Shown here: positions 1 through 5,142 of the stretch, piece by piece | Numbering within the stretch: the stretch's first letter is position 1 | Layout: every line of letters begins with the position of its first letter | Source of the DNA: an uncultured Parabacteroides sp. | GTDB lineage: Bacteria; Bacteroidota; Bacteroidia; Bacteroidales; Tannerellaceae | Reading direction: 5' to 3' | Length of the DNA stretch: 11,972 bases | Assembly: GCA_947074335.1 (NCBI GenBank) | Contig: CAMTPG010000051.1 | Coordinates: 1 to 11,972, forward strand | Made by a program: the position numbers and the translations under genes | Notes under the pieces: model-generated | What the model saw: the letters and a program-made list of their open reading frames with translations, nothing else | The model's database searches: none | What the model was told of the DNA's origin: nothing

Positions 1-699
1 ATTCGCGCATCTACTCCGATGTACTTATTATCGCGTGTGATCAAAAGTATGGGTATCAAAATGGTATTGAGTGGTGAAGGAGCCGATGAAATATTTGGCG
101 GTTATCTTTATTTCCATAAAGCACCGAATGCAAAAGCATTCCACGAAGAAACGGTTCGTAAGATCGGTAAATTATATCTGTATGACTGTTTGCGTGCCAA
201 CAAAAGTCTTTGTGCCTGGGGCGTGGAAGGTCGTGTTCCTTTCCTGGATAAAGAATTTCTGGATGTGGCCATGCGCCTGAATCCGGAAGCTAAAATGTGT
301 CCCGGAAAAACGATCGAAAAGAAAATTCTGCGTGAAGCCTTTGCCGATATGTTGCCCGAAGAGATTGCCTGGCGCCAGAAAGAACAATTCTCGGATGGCG
401 TAGGCTACAGCTGGATTGATACCTTAAAACAGGTTACATCCGAAGCTGTAAGTGATGAAGAGATGGCAAATGCAGCCCTTCGGTTCCCGATCAATACGCC
501 TCAGAATAAAGAGGAATATTATTATCGGACAATTTTCGAAGAACATTTCCCCAGCGAAAGTGCGGCACGCAGTGTACCGAGTGTACCGAGTGTGGCCTGT
601 TCAACACCAGAAGCTTTGGCATGGGATGCATCTTTCCAAAATCTGAATGACCCGAGCGGACGTGCCGTGAAAGGTGTTCATGATGCAGCTTATAATTAA
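1..699 (+). CDS. asnB: Asparagine synthetase B, glutamine-hydrolysing (C-terminal part)
   Basis: This is the synthetase half of the enzyme that makes asparagine from aspartate, ATP and glutamine. The reading frame is open from the first base (it begins I-R-A-S-T-P-M-Y), so the gene runs in from the left; the N-terminal glutamine amidotransferase domain and the SGGxDS ATP loop lie outside the window. The visible 232 residues closely resemble the end of E. coli AsnB as I remember it, including SGEGADEIFGGY, YDCLRANK, RVPFLDKEFLDVAMR, WRQKEQFSDGVGYSWID, RFPINTP and the final NDPSGRAV. A family member has about 550 residues, so roughly 40 percent is seen. Residues from 571 to 597 are coded by a short 9-nt repeat (SVPSVPSV) without a length change relative to E. 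coli. A terminator follows 14 nt after the stop codon. The assignment is secure; only the start is missing. Confidence 0.96.
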   Translation: MRASTPMYLLSRVIKSMGIKMVLSGEGADEIFGGYLYFHKAPNAKAFHEETVRKIGKLYLYDCLRANKSLCAWGVEGRVPFLDKEFLDVAMRLNPEAKMCPGKTIEKKILREAFADMLPEEIAWRQKEQFSDGVGYSWIDTLKQVTSEAVSDEEMANAALRFPINTPQNKEEYYYRTIFEEHFPSESAARSVPSVPSVACSTPEALAWDASFQNLNDPSGRAVKGVHDAAYN

Positions 700-713
700 A
701 AGATTAAAAACAG

Positions 714-757
714 AAAAAAGAGATTGCCCGAAAACTCCGGCAATCTCTTTTTTGTTT
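714..757 (+). terminator. Bidirectional rho-independent terminator after asnB
   Basis: A perfect 15-bp stem (AAAAAAGAGATTGCC at 714-728 pairing with GGCAATCTCTTTTTT at 739-753) encloses a 10-nt loop, with further T-rich sequence to 757. On the plus strand the stem ends in a T run that suits the end of asnB. On the minus strand the run of A at 714-719 reads as T, so the same hairpin can also stop transcripts of the convergent TSCPD gene, which would then have a 3' tail of roughly 210 nt. Confidence 0.9.
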
Positions 758-830
758 TATAGATCAAAATAATGCGTAAGCGGGACTGCTATTTTGTCAG
801 TTTAACAGGGTTTGCAAAAAAACAGTTCAA

Positions 831-918
831 AGTGCAATTTTGATTCCATTGCAGTGTAATCAAAAATGCACTGTAGTGAAATTAAAATTGCACTGCAGTG
901 TCTTGTAAATTGCATGAA
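831..918. repeat. Four 22-bp tandem repeats with palindromic junctions
   Basis: Units lie at 831-852, 853-874, 875-896 and 897-918. Each begins with AGTG, and units 2 to 4 share TGCA near the end. Units 2 and 3 match at 18 of 22 positions, units 1 and 3 at 16, and units 3 and 4 at 13, so the fourth is degenerate. The junctions form three 10-mers spaced exactly 22 bp: CATTGCAGTG (847-856), CACTGTAGTG (869-878) and CACTGCAGTG (891-900), the last a perfect palindrome. The array lies between the convergent ends of asnB and the TSCPD gene. A spacing of two helical turns would suit a protein that binds side by side on one face of DNA, but this role is inference. The repeats are too short and lack spacers, so this is not a CRISPR array. 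Confidence 0.7.
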
Positions 919-964
919 TAAAGGCATGCTAAAGAAGTTGTTTTTTTACTGACAAATTGACAGT

Positions 965-1225
965 TTAATAATTCACCGACTGTTTAAGTGCGCGAGCCAG
1001 TTGATCGGGACATGATGTTCCGCGATTTTTGCAGTTTATTCCTTCGAGCCGGCGAATAGCTTCGGATACAGGCATATCAATCAGCAAACTGGAAATGCCT
1101 TGTTTATTGCCTTCGCATCCGCCTGTAATTTCTACCTGTTTGATGATTTTGTTTTCAACTAAAATCACCATTTGTTTTGAGCAAACTCCGCCTTGTGGCG
1201 TGTATGTAATTGTTTCTTTTTCCAT
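965..1225 (-). CDS. TSCPD-domain four-cysteine protein (TIGR03905-like), function unknown
   Basis: This small 86-residue protein belongs to the TSCPD domain family. The naming motif T-S-C-P-D is at residues 70-74 and GGCEGN at 35-40. Four cysteines (C15, C37, C65, C72) match the four-cysteine pattern of the stand-alone TIGR03905 family. Related domains occur at the C-terminus of some B12-dependent ribonucleotide reductases, where a nucleic-acid or metal role is suspected. No function of the stand-alone form is known to me. There is no signal peptide or membrane segment, so it is probably cytoplasmic. The ATG at 1225-1223 fits the family N-terminus (MEKETITYTPQGGVCSKQ) and lies 19 nt downstream of a TAnnTTTG-type box. 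The gene stands alone, convergent with asnB and divergent from dapF. Confidence 0.85.
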   Translation of the reverse strand: MEKETITYTPQGGVCSKQMVILVENKIIKQVEITGGCEGNKQGISSLLIDMPVSEAIRRLEGINCKNRGTSCPDQLARALKQSVNY

Positions 1226-1244
1226 GTTTCGTGAATTTTGACCG

Positions 1245-1252
1245 CAAAAATA
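1245..1252 (-). promoter_or_regulatory. Putative -7 box for the TSCPD gene
   Basis: Read on the minus strand these bases are TATTTTTG, matching the Bacteroidetes primary-sigma consensus TAnnTTTG. The box is 19 nt upstream of the TSCPD start codon, implying a very short leader. The -33 element is weak. Confidence 0.5.
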
Positions 1253-1265
1253 ACTAATTTCAGGA

Positions 1266-1280
1266 AAACTGAAACAGTTT
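1266..1280. promoter_or_regulatory. Dyad AAACTG-AAA-CAGTTT upstream of the TSCPD promoter
   Basis: AAACTG (1266-1271) and CAGTTT (1275-1280) form a perfect 6-bp inverted repeat around AAA. It covers the region where the -33 contact of the TSCPD promoter would be, so it could be an operator. This position is the only support, and the DNA around it is AT-rich, where short dyads arise easily. Confidence 0.3.
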
Positions 1281-1572
1281 AACTAAAAATATCAAATAGA
1301 TTTTAAAATAGGTATTTTACTTACAAAATGAATTTTCGGAATTCTGATTTTAGATGTATTTTTATTTAAAAAGCTTAAATTTAGAAACAGAATACCTTTG
1401 ATTAGATGTTTATAAGCAATGCTTTTAGTGTTATATATTTCAAATTGTAATGTATAATGCGTTTTAGATTATAATATGATGTTAAAAAAGTGATTTATAC
1501 TTACAGATAAATTATTTAATAAAAATATTTACATTTTTCTTTGAAAATTATAGATATTATATCAAAACGTCG

Positions 1573-1580
1573 TATATTTG
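1573..1580 (+). promoter_or_regulatory. Putative -7 box of the dapF promoter
   Basis: TATATTTG matches the Bacteroidetes TAnnTTTG consensus exactly. It lies 46 nt upstream of the dapF ATG, which leaves a leader of about 40 nt that is nearly all A and C. A TTTG at 1540-1543 is somewhat too far away to be a standard -33 element, so that half of the promoter is weak. This is the only strong promoter match in the intergenic spaces before the run of genes to glnN. Confidence 0.6.
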
Positions 1581-1608
1581 CATTGTAGCAAAACAAAAGG
1601 ATACAAAA

Positions 1609-1622
1609 ACAACATAAAACAA
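1609..1622 (+). repeat. 14-nt A/C-rich leader element, copy 1 (dapF)
   Basis: ACAACATAAAACAA ends 4 nt before the dapF ATG. The identical 14-mer stands in front of dapL (2468-2481). No Shine-Dalgarno site is present. Bacteroidetes start sites are usually A-rich and unstructured, so this is probably the ribosome-loading region. Confidence 0.6.
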
Positions 1623-1626
1623 CGAT

Positions 1627-2433
1627 ATGTCACAGAAAATTCAATTCACCAAAATGCACGGTGCCGGAAATGATTATATTTATATTGATACTTCCCGGTT
1701 TCCGATAGAAAATCCGGAAGAATTAGCTATTAAATGGAGCGTGCCGCATAAAGGGATTGGAGCCGATGGAATTATTTTGATCGGAAAATCGGATGTAGCT
1801 GATTTTAGTATGCGTATTTTTAATGCAGATGGTTCAGAAGCGCTTATGTGCGGGAATGGTTCGCGATGCGTTGGGAAATATGTTTACGACAATGGTTTAA
1901 CAACCAGCCGGACTGTGACACTGGAAACGCTTTCGGGTATCAAAGTTTTACAGTTGCATCTAACAGATGATCTTGTATCGGATGTTACGGTAGATATGGG
2001 TGCGCCTGTTGTGGGTGAAACACTTACACTCGAAGCCGAAGGTCAATCGTTTACCGGATTGAATGTCTCTATGGGAAATCCCCACTTTGTGATTTTTGTA
2101 GATGATCTGTCGAAAATAGAACTTTCAAAAGTAGGACCTGTATTAGAAAACAATCCTGTCTTTCCTAATCGTACCAATGTTGAATTTGTGCAGGTGTTGA
2201 GTCCGGATAAAGTCCGGATGCGCGTTTGGGAGCGAGGTTCAGGAATCACCCAGGCTTGCGGAACAGGTGCCTGTGCTACCGTGGTAGCCGGAATCACAAG
2301 TGGTAAAACCGAAAAACAAACCACGGTTGTTATGGATGGCGGTCCTGTGGTAATAGCATGGGATGGAGCCGGCAAAAATGTCTTTATGACCGGCGAAGCT
2401 GTAACCGTATTTGAAGGTACAATCGAAAAGTAA
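1627..2433 (+). CDS. dapF: Diaminopimelate epimerase
   Basis: DapF converts LL-diaminopimelate to meso-diaminopimelate in the cytoplasm, the last-but-one step to lysine and the source of the cross-linking residue of peptidoglycan. The 268 residues are the normal family length. The N-terminal HGAGNDY is at 11-17, and the two catalytic cysteines are C75 in the CGNGSRC motif and C211 in ACGTGACA, both intact. GADG (45-48), NPHFVIF (151-157) and WERGSG (201-206) also fit the family. The start at 1627 gives the expected N-terminus (MSQKIQFTKMHGAGNDY). dapL, whose enzyme makes the DapF substrate, follows after 57 nt, so the two are probably co-transcribed from the promoter at 1573. Nothing in the sequence suggests damage. 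Confidence 0.97.
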   Translation: MSQKIQFTKMHGAGNDYIYIDTSRFPIENPEELAIKWSVPHKGIGADGIILIGKSDVADFSMRIFNADGSEALMCGNGSRCVGKYVYDNGLTTSRTVTLETLSGIKVLQLHLTDDLVSDVTVDMGAPVVGETLTLEAEGQSFTGLNVSMGNPHFVIFVDDLSKIELSKVGPVLENNPVFPNRTNVEFVQVLSPDKVRMRVWERGSGITQACGTGACATVVAGITSGKTEKQTTVVMDGGPVVIAWDGAGKNVFMTGEAVTVFEGTIEK

Positions 2434-2467
2434 ACACACAATAGGAGAGGGTTTCCTCAGCAAAACA

Positions 2468-2481
2468 ACAACATAAAACAA
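2468..2481 (+). repeat. 14-nt A/C-rich leader element, copy 2 (dapL)
   Basis: This is an exact copy of the element in front of dapF, ending 9 nt before the dapL ATG. Sequence around both copies is also similar (CAACA-rich). It is probably a translation-initiation leader kept in both genes or copied from one to the other. Confidence 0.6.
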
Positions 2482-2490
2482 GAAACGTAT

Positions 2491-3720
2491 ATGGCATTAA
2501 TTAATGAGCATTTTCTGAAACTTCAAAACAATTATCTTTTTTCGGATATCGCAAAAAAGGTAAACAGTTTTAAAGTAACGCACCCGAAGGATAAAATTAT
2601 CCGCATGGGAATTGGCGATGTTACATTACCCGTTGCACCTGCTGTAATTGAAGCGATGCATAAAGCGGTAGAAGAAATGGCAAGTAAAGAGACCTTTCAC
2701 GGATATGGTCCTGAACAGGGTTATCCGTTTCTTATTGATGCCATTATAAAAAATGATTATGTAAGTCGCGGAATTTATCTGGAACCAGGAGAGGTTTTTA
2801 TCAGCGACGGAGCAAAAAGTGATTGTGGAAATATTGGCGATATTCTGCGTCATGATAACAGTATAGGCGTTACCGATCCGGTTTATCCGGTCTATATCGA
2901 TTCGAATGTAATGAGCGGACGTGCCGGAACCATCGAAGATGGCAAATGGAGCGATGTGGTTTACATTCCCTGTACCGAAGCCAATAATTTTGTACCCGAT
3001 TTACCCAGCCGGCGTGTGGATATTATCTATTTGTGTTATCCCAATAATCCGACAGGTACAACACTTTCGAAATCAGAGTTGAAAAAATGGGTAAATTATG
3101 CTTTGGCAAACGATTGCCTGATTATGTATGATTCGGCTTACGAAGCTTACATTCAGGATCCAGATATTCCGCATTCGATCTATGAGATCAAAGGAGCAAA
3201 AAAAGTTGCGATAGAGTTTCGCAGTTTCTCTAAAACTGCCGGATTTACCGGTATCAGATGCGGATATACCGTTGTTCCGAAAGAATTAAACGGTTTTACA
3301 CTGGCCGGCGAACGGGTTTCTTTAAATAAATTATGGAACCGTCGTCAATGTACCAAGTTCAACGGAACCAGTTACATTACCCAGCGTGGAGCAGAAGCGG
3401 TTTACTCGCCGGAAGGAAAAGAGCAGATTCAAAAAACCATTGATTACTATATGACGAATGCAAAAATTATGCATGAAAGTCTTACAGCCTGTGGTTTGAA
3501 AGTATACGGAGGAGTAAATGCACCGTACCTCTGGATTAAATGTCCGGACGGGCTGAGCTCCTGGAAGTTCTTTGATAAGCTACTTTATGAAGTAAATATA
3601 GTCGGAACCCCAGGCGTGGGATTCGGACCGAGTGGTGAAGGTTATCTCCGCCTCACTGCTTTTGGAGACAGAGACGACACTTTGGAGGCCATGGCCAGGT
3701 TGAAGAAGTGGTTGCTCTAG
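2491..3720 (+). CDS. dapL: LL-diaminopimelate aminotransferase
   Basis: DapL is a PLP enzyme that converts tetrahydrodipicolinate directly to LL-diaminopimelate with glutamate as amino donor, replacing the succinylase or acetylase branch (DapD, DapC, DapE). The 409 residues match the usual length. The PLP-binding lysine is K248 in SFSKTAGFTG, the cofactor-ring motif is PNNPTG (184-189), YGPEQGY (72-78) lies in the N-terminal arm, and a late arginine sits in YLRLTAFGDRDD. The N-terminus MALINEHFLKLQNNYLFSDI is as in Bacteroidales DapL. The enzyme draws on glutamate, which links it to the nitrogen genes downstream. The next gene begins after 107 nt with no terminator seen between, so read-through is likely. 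Confidence 0.97.
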   Translation: MALINEHFLKLQNNYLFSDIAKKVNSFKVTHPKDKIIRMGIGDVTLPVAPAVIEAMHKAVEEMASKETFHGYGPEQGYPFLIDAIIKNDYVSRGIYLEPGEVFISDGAKSDCGNIGDILRHDNSIGVTDPVYPVYIDSNVMSGRAGTIEDGKWSDVVYIPCTEANNFVPDLPSRRVDIIYLCYPNNPTGTTLSKSELKKWVNYALANDCLIMYDSAYEAYIQDPDIPHSIYEIKGAKKVAIEFRSFSKTAGFTGIRCGYTVVPKELNGFTLAGERVSLNKLWNRRQCTKFNGTSYITQRGAEAVYSPEGKEQIQKTIDYYMTNAKIMHESLTACGLKVYGGVNAPYLWIKCPDGLSSWKFFDKLLYEVNIVGTPGVGFGPSGEGYLRLTAFGDRDDTLEAMARLKKWLL

Positions 3721-3726
3721 TTAACT

Positions 3727-3795
3727 GTCGATGCTAGGTTAAGGCCATCTGCGCAAATCGCTTTAATCGACTCCTGCAGGCAAGGAAGCATAGAC
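3727..3795 (+). other. Possible structured leader before the beta-barrel gene
   Basis: GTCGATGCT (3727-3735) can pair at 8 of 9 positions with AGCATAGAC (3787-3795), closing a 51-nt interior that holds GCC..TGC and GCAGGC segments able to pair. No TAnnTTTG promoter and no T-run terminator were found in this gap. The region is noticeably richer in G and C than other spacers here. It may be a folded leader of the next gene or chance pairing. Confidence 0.25.
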
Positions 3796-3827
3796 AAAGT
3801 ATTAAATAGATAAACCACTAAAGCAGT

Positions 3828-4535
3828 ATGAAAGCTATTACGTTTAAGCGGATAATTTTATCCGTCACTGCCTTATTTATGTTTTGTCCGGTCTTTGCAC
3901 AGGAAAAAAAGTTTGAAATCGCGCCCTCTGCAGACTTAGTCAGCAGCTATGTATGGAGAGGCATCTATCAGACAGGTGCCTCCGTTCAGCCCAGTCTTAC
4001 GGCATCGTTCGCGGGCTTATATCTCTCGGCATGGGGTTCAACCGACTTCTCAATATCATCAGATGCATATCGATCAAAGGAGGTTGACCTTATTTTAGGA
4101 TACGAAATCGGAGGATTTAATGTATTTATAACGGATTATTGGTGGTCGGGCGAAGGTGCCCATTACGGACGTTACAGTACTGATCACTATTATGAAGCTA
4201 CAGTAAGTTATAATTTCGGTGAAAAATTTCCACTCACGCTGAGTTGGGGAACTATGTTTGCCGGTGGTGATAAGAAAGAAAACGGTAAGCAATACTTCTC
4301 TTCTTATTTCGAAGCTGCTTATGATTTCAATGTGTGGGGCATTGATTTTACACCCAGCATCGGTATTTCACCCTGGAAAGGGATGTATAGCAGCACTTTT
4401 GGTGTGAACAGCGTTTCTTTCAAAGCCAGTAAAACACTGAATGTAACCGAATCATTTTCGTTTCCCATTTTTACTCAGTTTATTGTAGATCCCGAACATG
4501 ATGATATATTTCTGGTATTCGGATTATCATTTTAA
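3828..4535 (+). CDS. Outer-membrane beta-barrel protein, possibly TorF/Gcw_chp-like putative porin
   Basis: I cannot give this 235-residue protein a proven function. Residues 1-24 form a signal peptide: KR, a hydrophobic core, then VFA before Q25. C20 is not in a lipobox, so it should be cut by signal peptidase I. The mature part is full of alternating short strands with many aromatic residues and ends in F (FGLSF), as outer-membrane barrels do. The segment SADLVSSYVWRGIYQTGASVQPSL resembles, by eye, the start of the Gcw_chp/TorF putative porin family (V-S-x-Y-x-x-R-G followed by a Q). It lies between dapL and glnB-amtB, which suggests an outer-membrane partner for uptake of ammonium or small nitrogen compounds. 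That is inference from position. The ATG at 3828 is chosen because it begins the signal peptide. Confidence 0.8.
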   Translation: MKAITFKRIILSVTALFMFCPVFAQEKKFEIAPSADLVSSYVWRGIYQTGASVQPSLTASFAGLYLSAWGSTDFSISSDAYRSKEVDLILGYEIGGFNVFITDYWWSGEGAHYGRYSTDHYYEATVSYNFGEKFPLTLSWGTMFAGGDKKENGKQYFSSYFEAAYDFNVWGIDFTPSIGISPWKGMYSSTFGVNSVSFKASKTLNVTESFSFPIFTQFIVDPEHDDIFLVFGLSF

Positions 4536-4577
4536 AGGGAATTGCATATAAAGAGATTAAATTTAGGTTATCAACTA

Positions 4578-4739
4578 ATGAAGACTAAGGATAGTATAGA
4601 AAAACCCGTCGCGTTTATTGATTTTATAGATAGAATGTTATACCGCAACCATCCCTGACTTATGGCGGGTGGCTCTATACTCCTTATATTGAACAGTATT
4701 AATCCGGATGAATCATCATCCATATTATTTAGGTTATGA
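4578..4739 (+). other. Two tiny same-frame ORFs in the glnB leader (uncertain)
   Basis: The 200-nt gap before glnB holds an ATG at 4578 with 26 codons to a TGA at 4656-4658. In the same frame, one codon later, an ATG at 4662 opens 25 codons whose TGA (4737-4739) overlaps the glnB start as ATGA. The first peptide begins MKTKDSIEKPVAFIDFIDRM and the second MAGGSILLILNSI. Neither resembles a protein I know and neither has a clear ribosome site. They could be a leader peptide coupled to glnB, a decayed gene or noise; noise is the default. Confidence 0.2.
4706..4721 (+). promoter_or_regulatory. Small hairpin just before the glnB start
   Basis: GGATGA (4706-4711) and TCATCC (4716-4721) form a perfect 6-bp stem with a 4-nt loop, ending 14 nt before the glnB ATG. 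In an mRNA it would sit close to the ribosome footprint and could influence translation. No known riboswitch class was recognised around it. Confidence 0.35.
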
Positions 4740-5092
4740 AAAAGATTGAAGCTATTATTCGTAAGACCAAATTTGAAGAGGTGAAAGAGGCATTGTTGGA
4801 TGCCGACATTGAATGGTTCTCTTATTATGATGTAAGAGGTGTCGGAAAAGCAAGACAAGGCAGAATTTATCGCGGTGTAGTTTATGACACCAGTTCAATC
4901 GAACGAATTTTAATCTCTATCGTGGTTCGCGATAAGAATGTTGAAAAAACCGTTCAGGCAATCATCAAATCAGCACAAACCGGTGAAATTGGCGATGGGC
5001 GAATTTTCGTAATTCCGGTGGAAGATTCAATCCGCATCCGTACAGGCGAACGCGGAGATATCGCGCTCTATAATGCAGAGCAGGAAAAATAA
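4736..5092 (+). CDS. glnB: Nitrogen regulatory protein P-II with unusual T-loop
   Basis: P-II proteins are trimeric sensors of ATP/ADP, 2-oxoglutarate and nitrogen state; those next to amtB usually gate the ammonium channel. The 118 residues carry the start MKKIEAIIRKTKFEEVKEAL, the B-loop TGEIGDG (82-88) and the C-loop arginines R100 and R102 in IRIRTGE. The T-loop (about 36-55) is one residue shorter than in E. coli GlnB, and the segment after the conserved YRG (45-47) reads V-V-Y-D-T-S-S instead of A-E-Y-M-V-D-F. Y50 sits where the uridylylated tyrosine would be, but its surroundings differ and no glnD is in the window. The GKxxxG...YD pattern and the GERGD end recall the NifI1 group. amtB follows after 50 nt, the usual pairing. 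It could equally be called glnK; the name glnB follows common annotation. Confidence 0.93.
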   Translation: MKKIEAIIRKTKFEEVKEALLDADIEWFSYYDVRGVGKARQGRIYRGVVYDTSSIERILISIVVRDKNVEKTVQAIIKSAQTGEIGDGRIFVIPVEDSIRIRTGERGDIALYNAEQEK

Positions 5093-5142
5093 AAAGAGAA
5101 GAGAAAAAAATCACTATTTGAAAATCTGAAATTATTATTAGA

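Larger units (their letters stand above)
1226..1626. other. AT-rich gene-free spacer with divergent promoters
   Basis: This stretch of about 400 bases separates the minus-strand TSCPD gene from dapF. It is strongly AT-rich, has no credible coding frame and shows no tRNA-like or terminator-like fold. It holds the TSCPD -7 box and dyad at its left end and the dapF -7 box at its right end. A second plus-strand match to TAnnTTTG (TACCTTTG, 1393-1400) has no gene directly after it. It could start a long dapF leader or a small RNA, or be chance in AT-rich DNA. Confidence 0.6.

Noticed and set aside
831..918. CRISPR array
   Set aside because: The 22-bp units are directly adjacent with no unique spacers, and no cas gene is in the window.
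949..968. ACTG...CAGT inverted repeat as a terminator of the TSCPD gene
   Set aside because: On the minus strand the stem is only 4 bp and is followed by A, not T. The hairpin at 714-753 is the better stop.
2043..2441. Minus-strand open frame of 132 codons over dapF
   Set aside because: It lies antisense to an intact dapF with both catalytic cysteines, and its translation resembles no protein family. It is a shadow frame.
2443..2458. Shine-Dalgarno-like AGGAGAGG and GAGG/CCTC hairpin before dapL
   Set aside because: It lies about 40 nt upstream of the start codon, too far for ribosome binding, and the 4-bp stem is too weak to be a terminator.
4656..4658. Recoded TGA (selenocysteine or read-through) in the small frame before glnB
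   Set aside because: No SECIS-like stem follows at the right place, and the flanking peptides resemble no known selenoprotein.
4571..4858. Minus-strand open frame of 95 codons across the glnB leader and glnB
   Set aside because: More than a third is antisense to the conserved P-II start, there is no promoter box in front of it, and its composition looks like noncoding AT-rich DNA.
5093..5142. CTATTTGA before amtB as a -7 promoter box
   Set aside because: The two spacer bases of TAnnTTTG are missing, and the 50-nt gap to glnB fits co-transcription.
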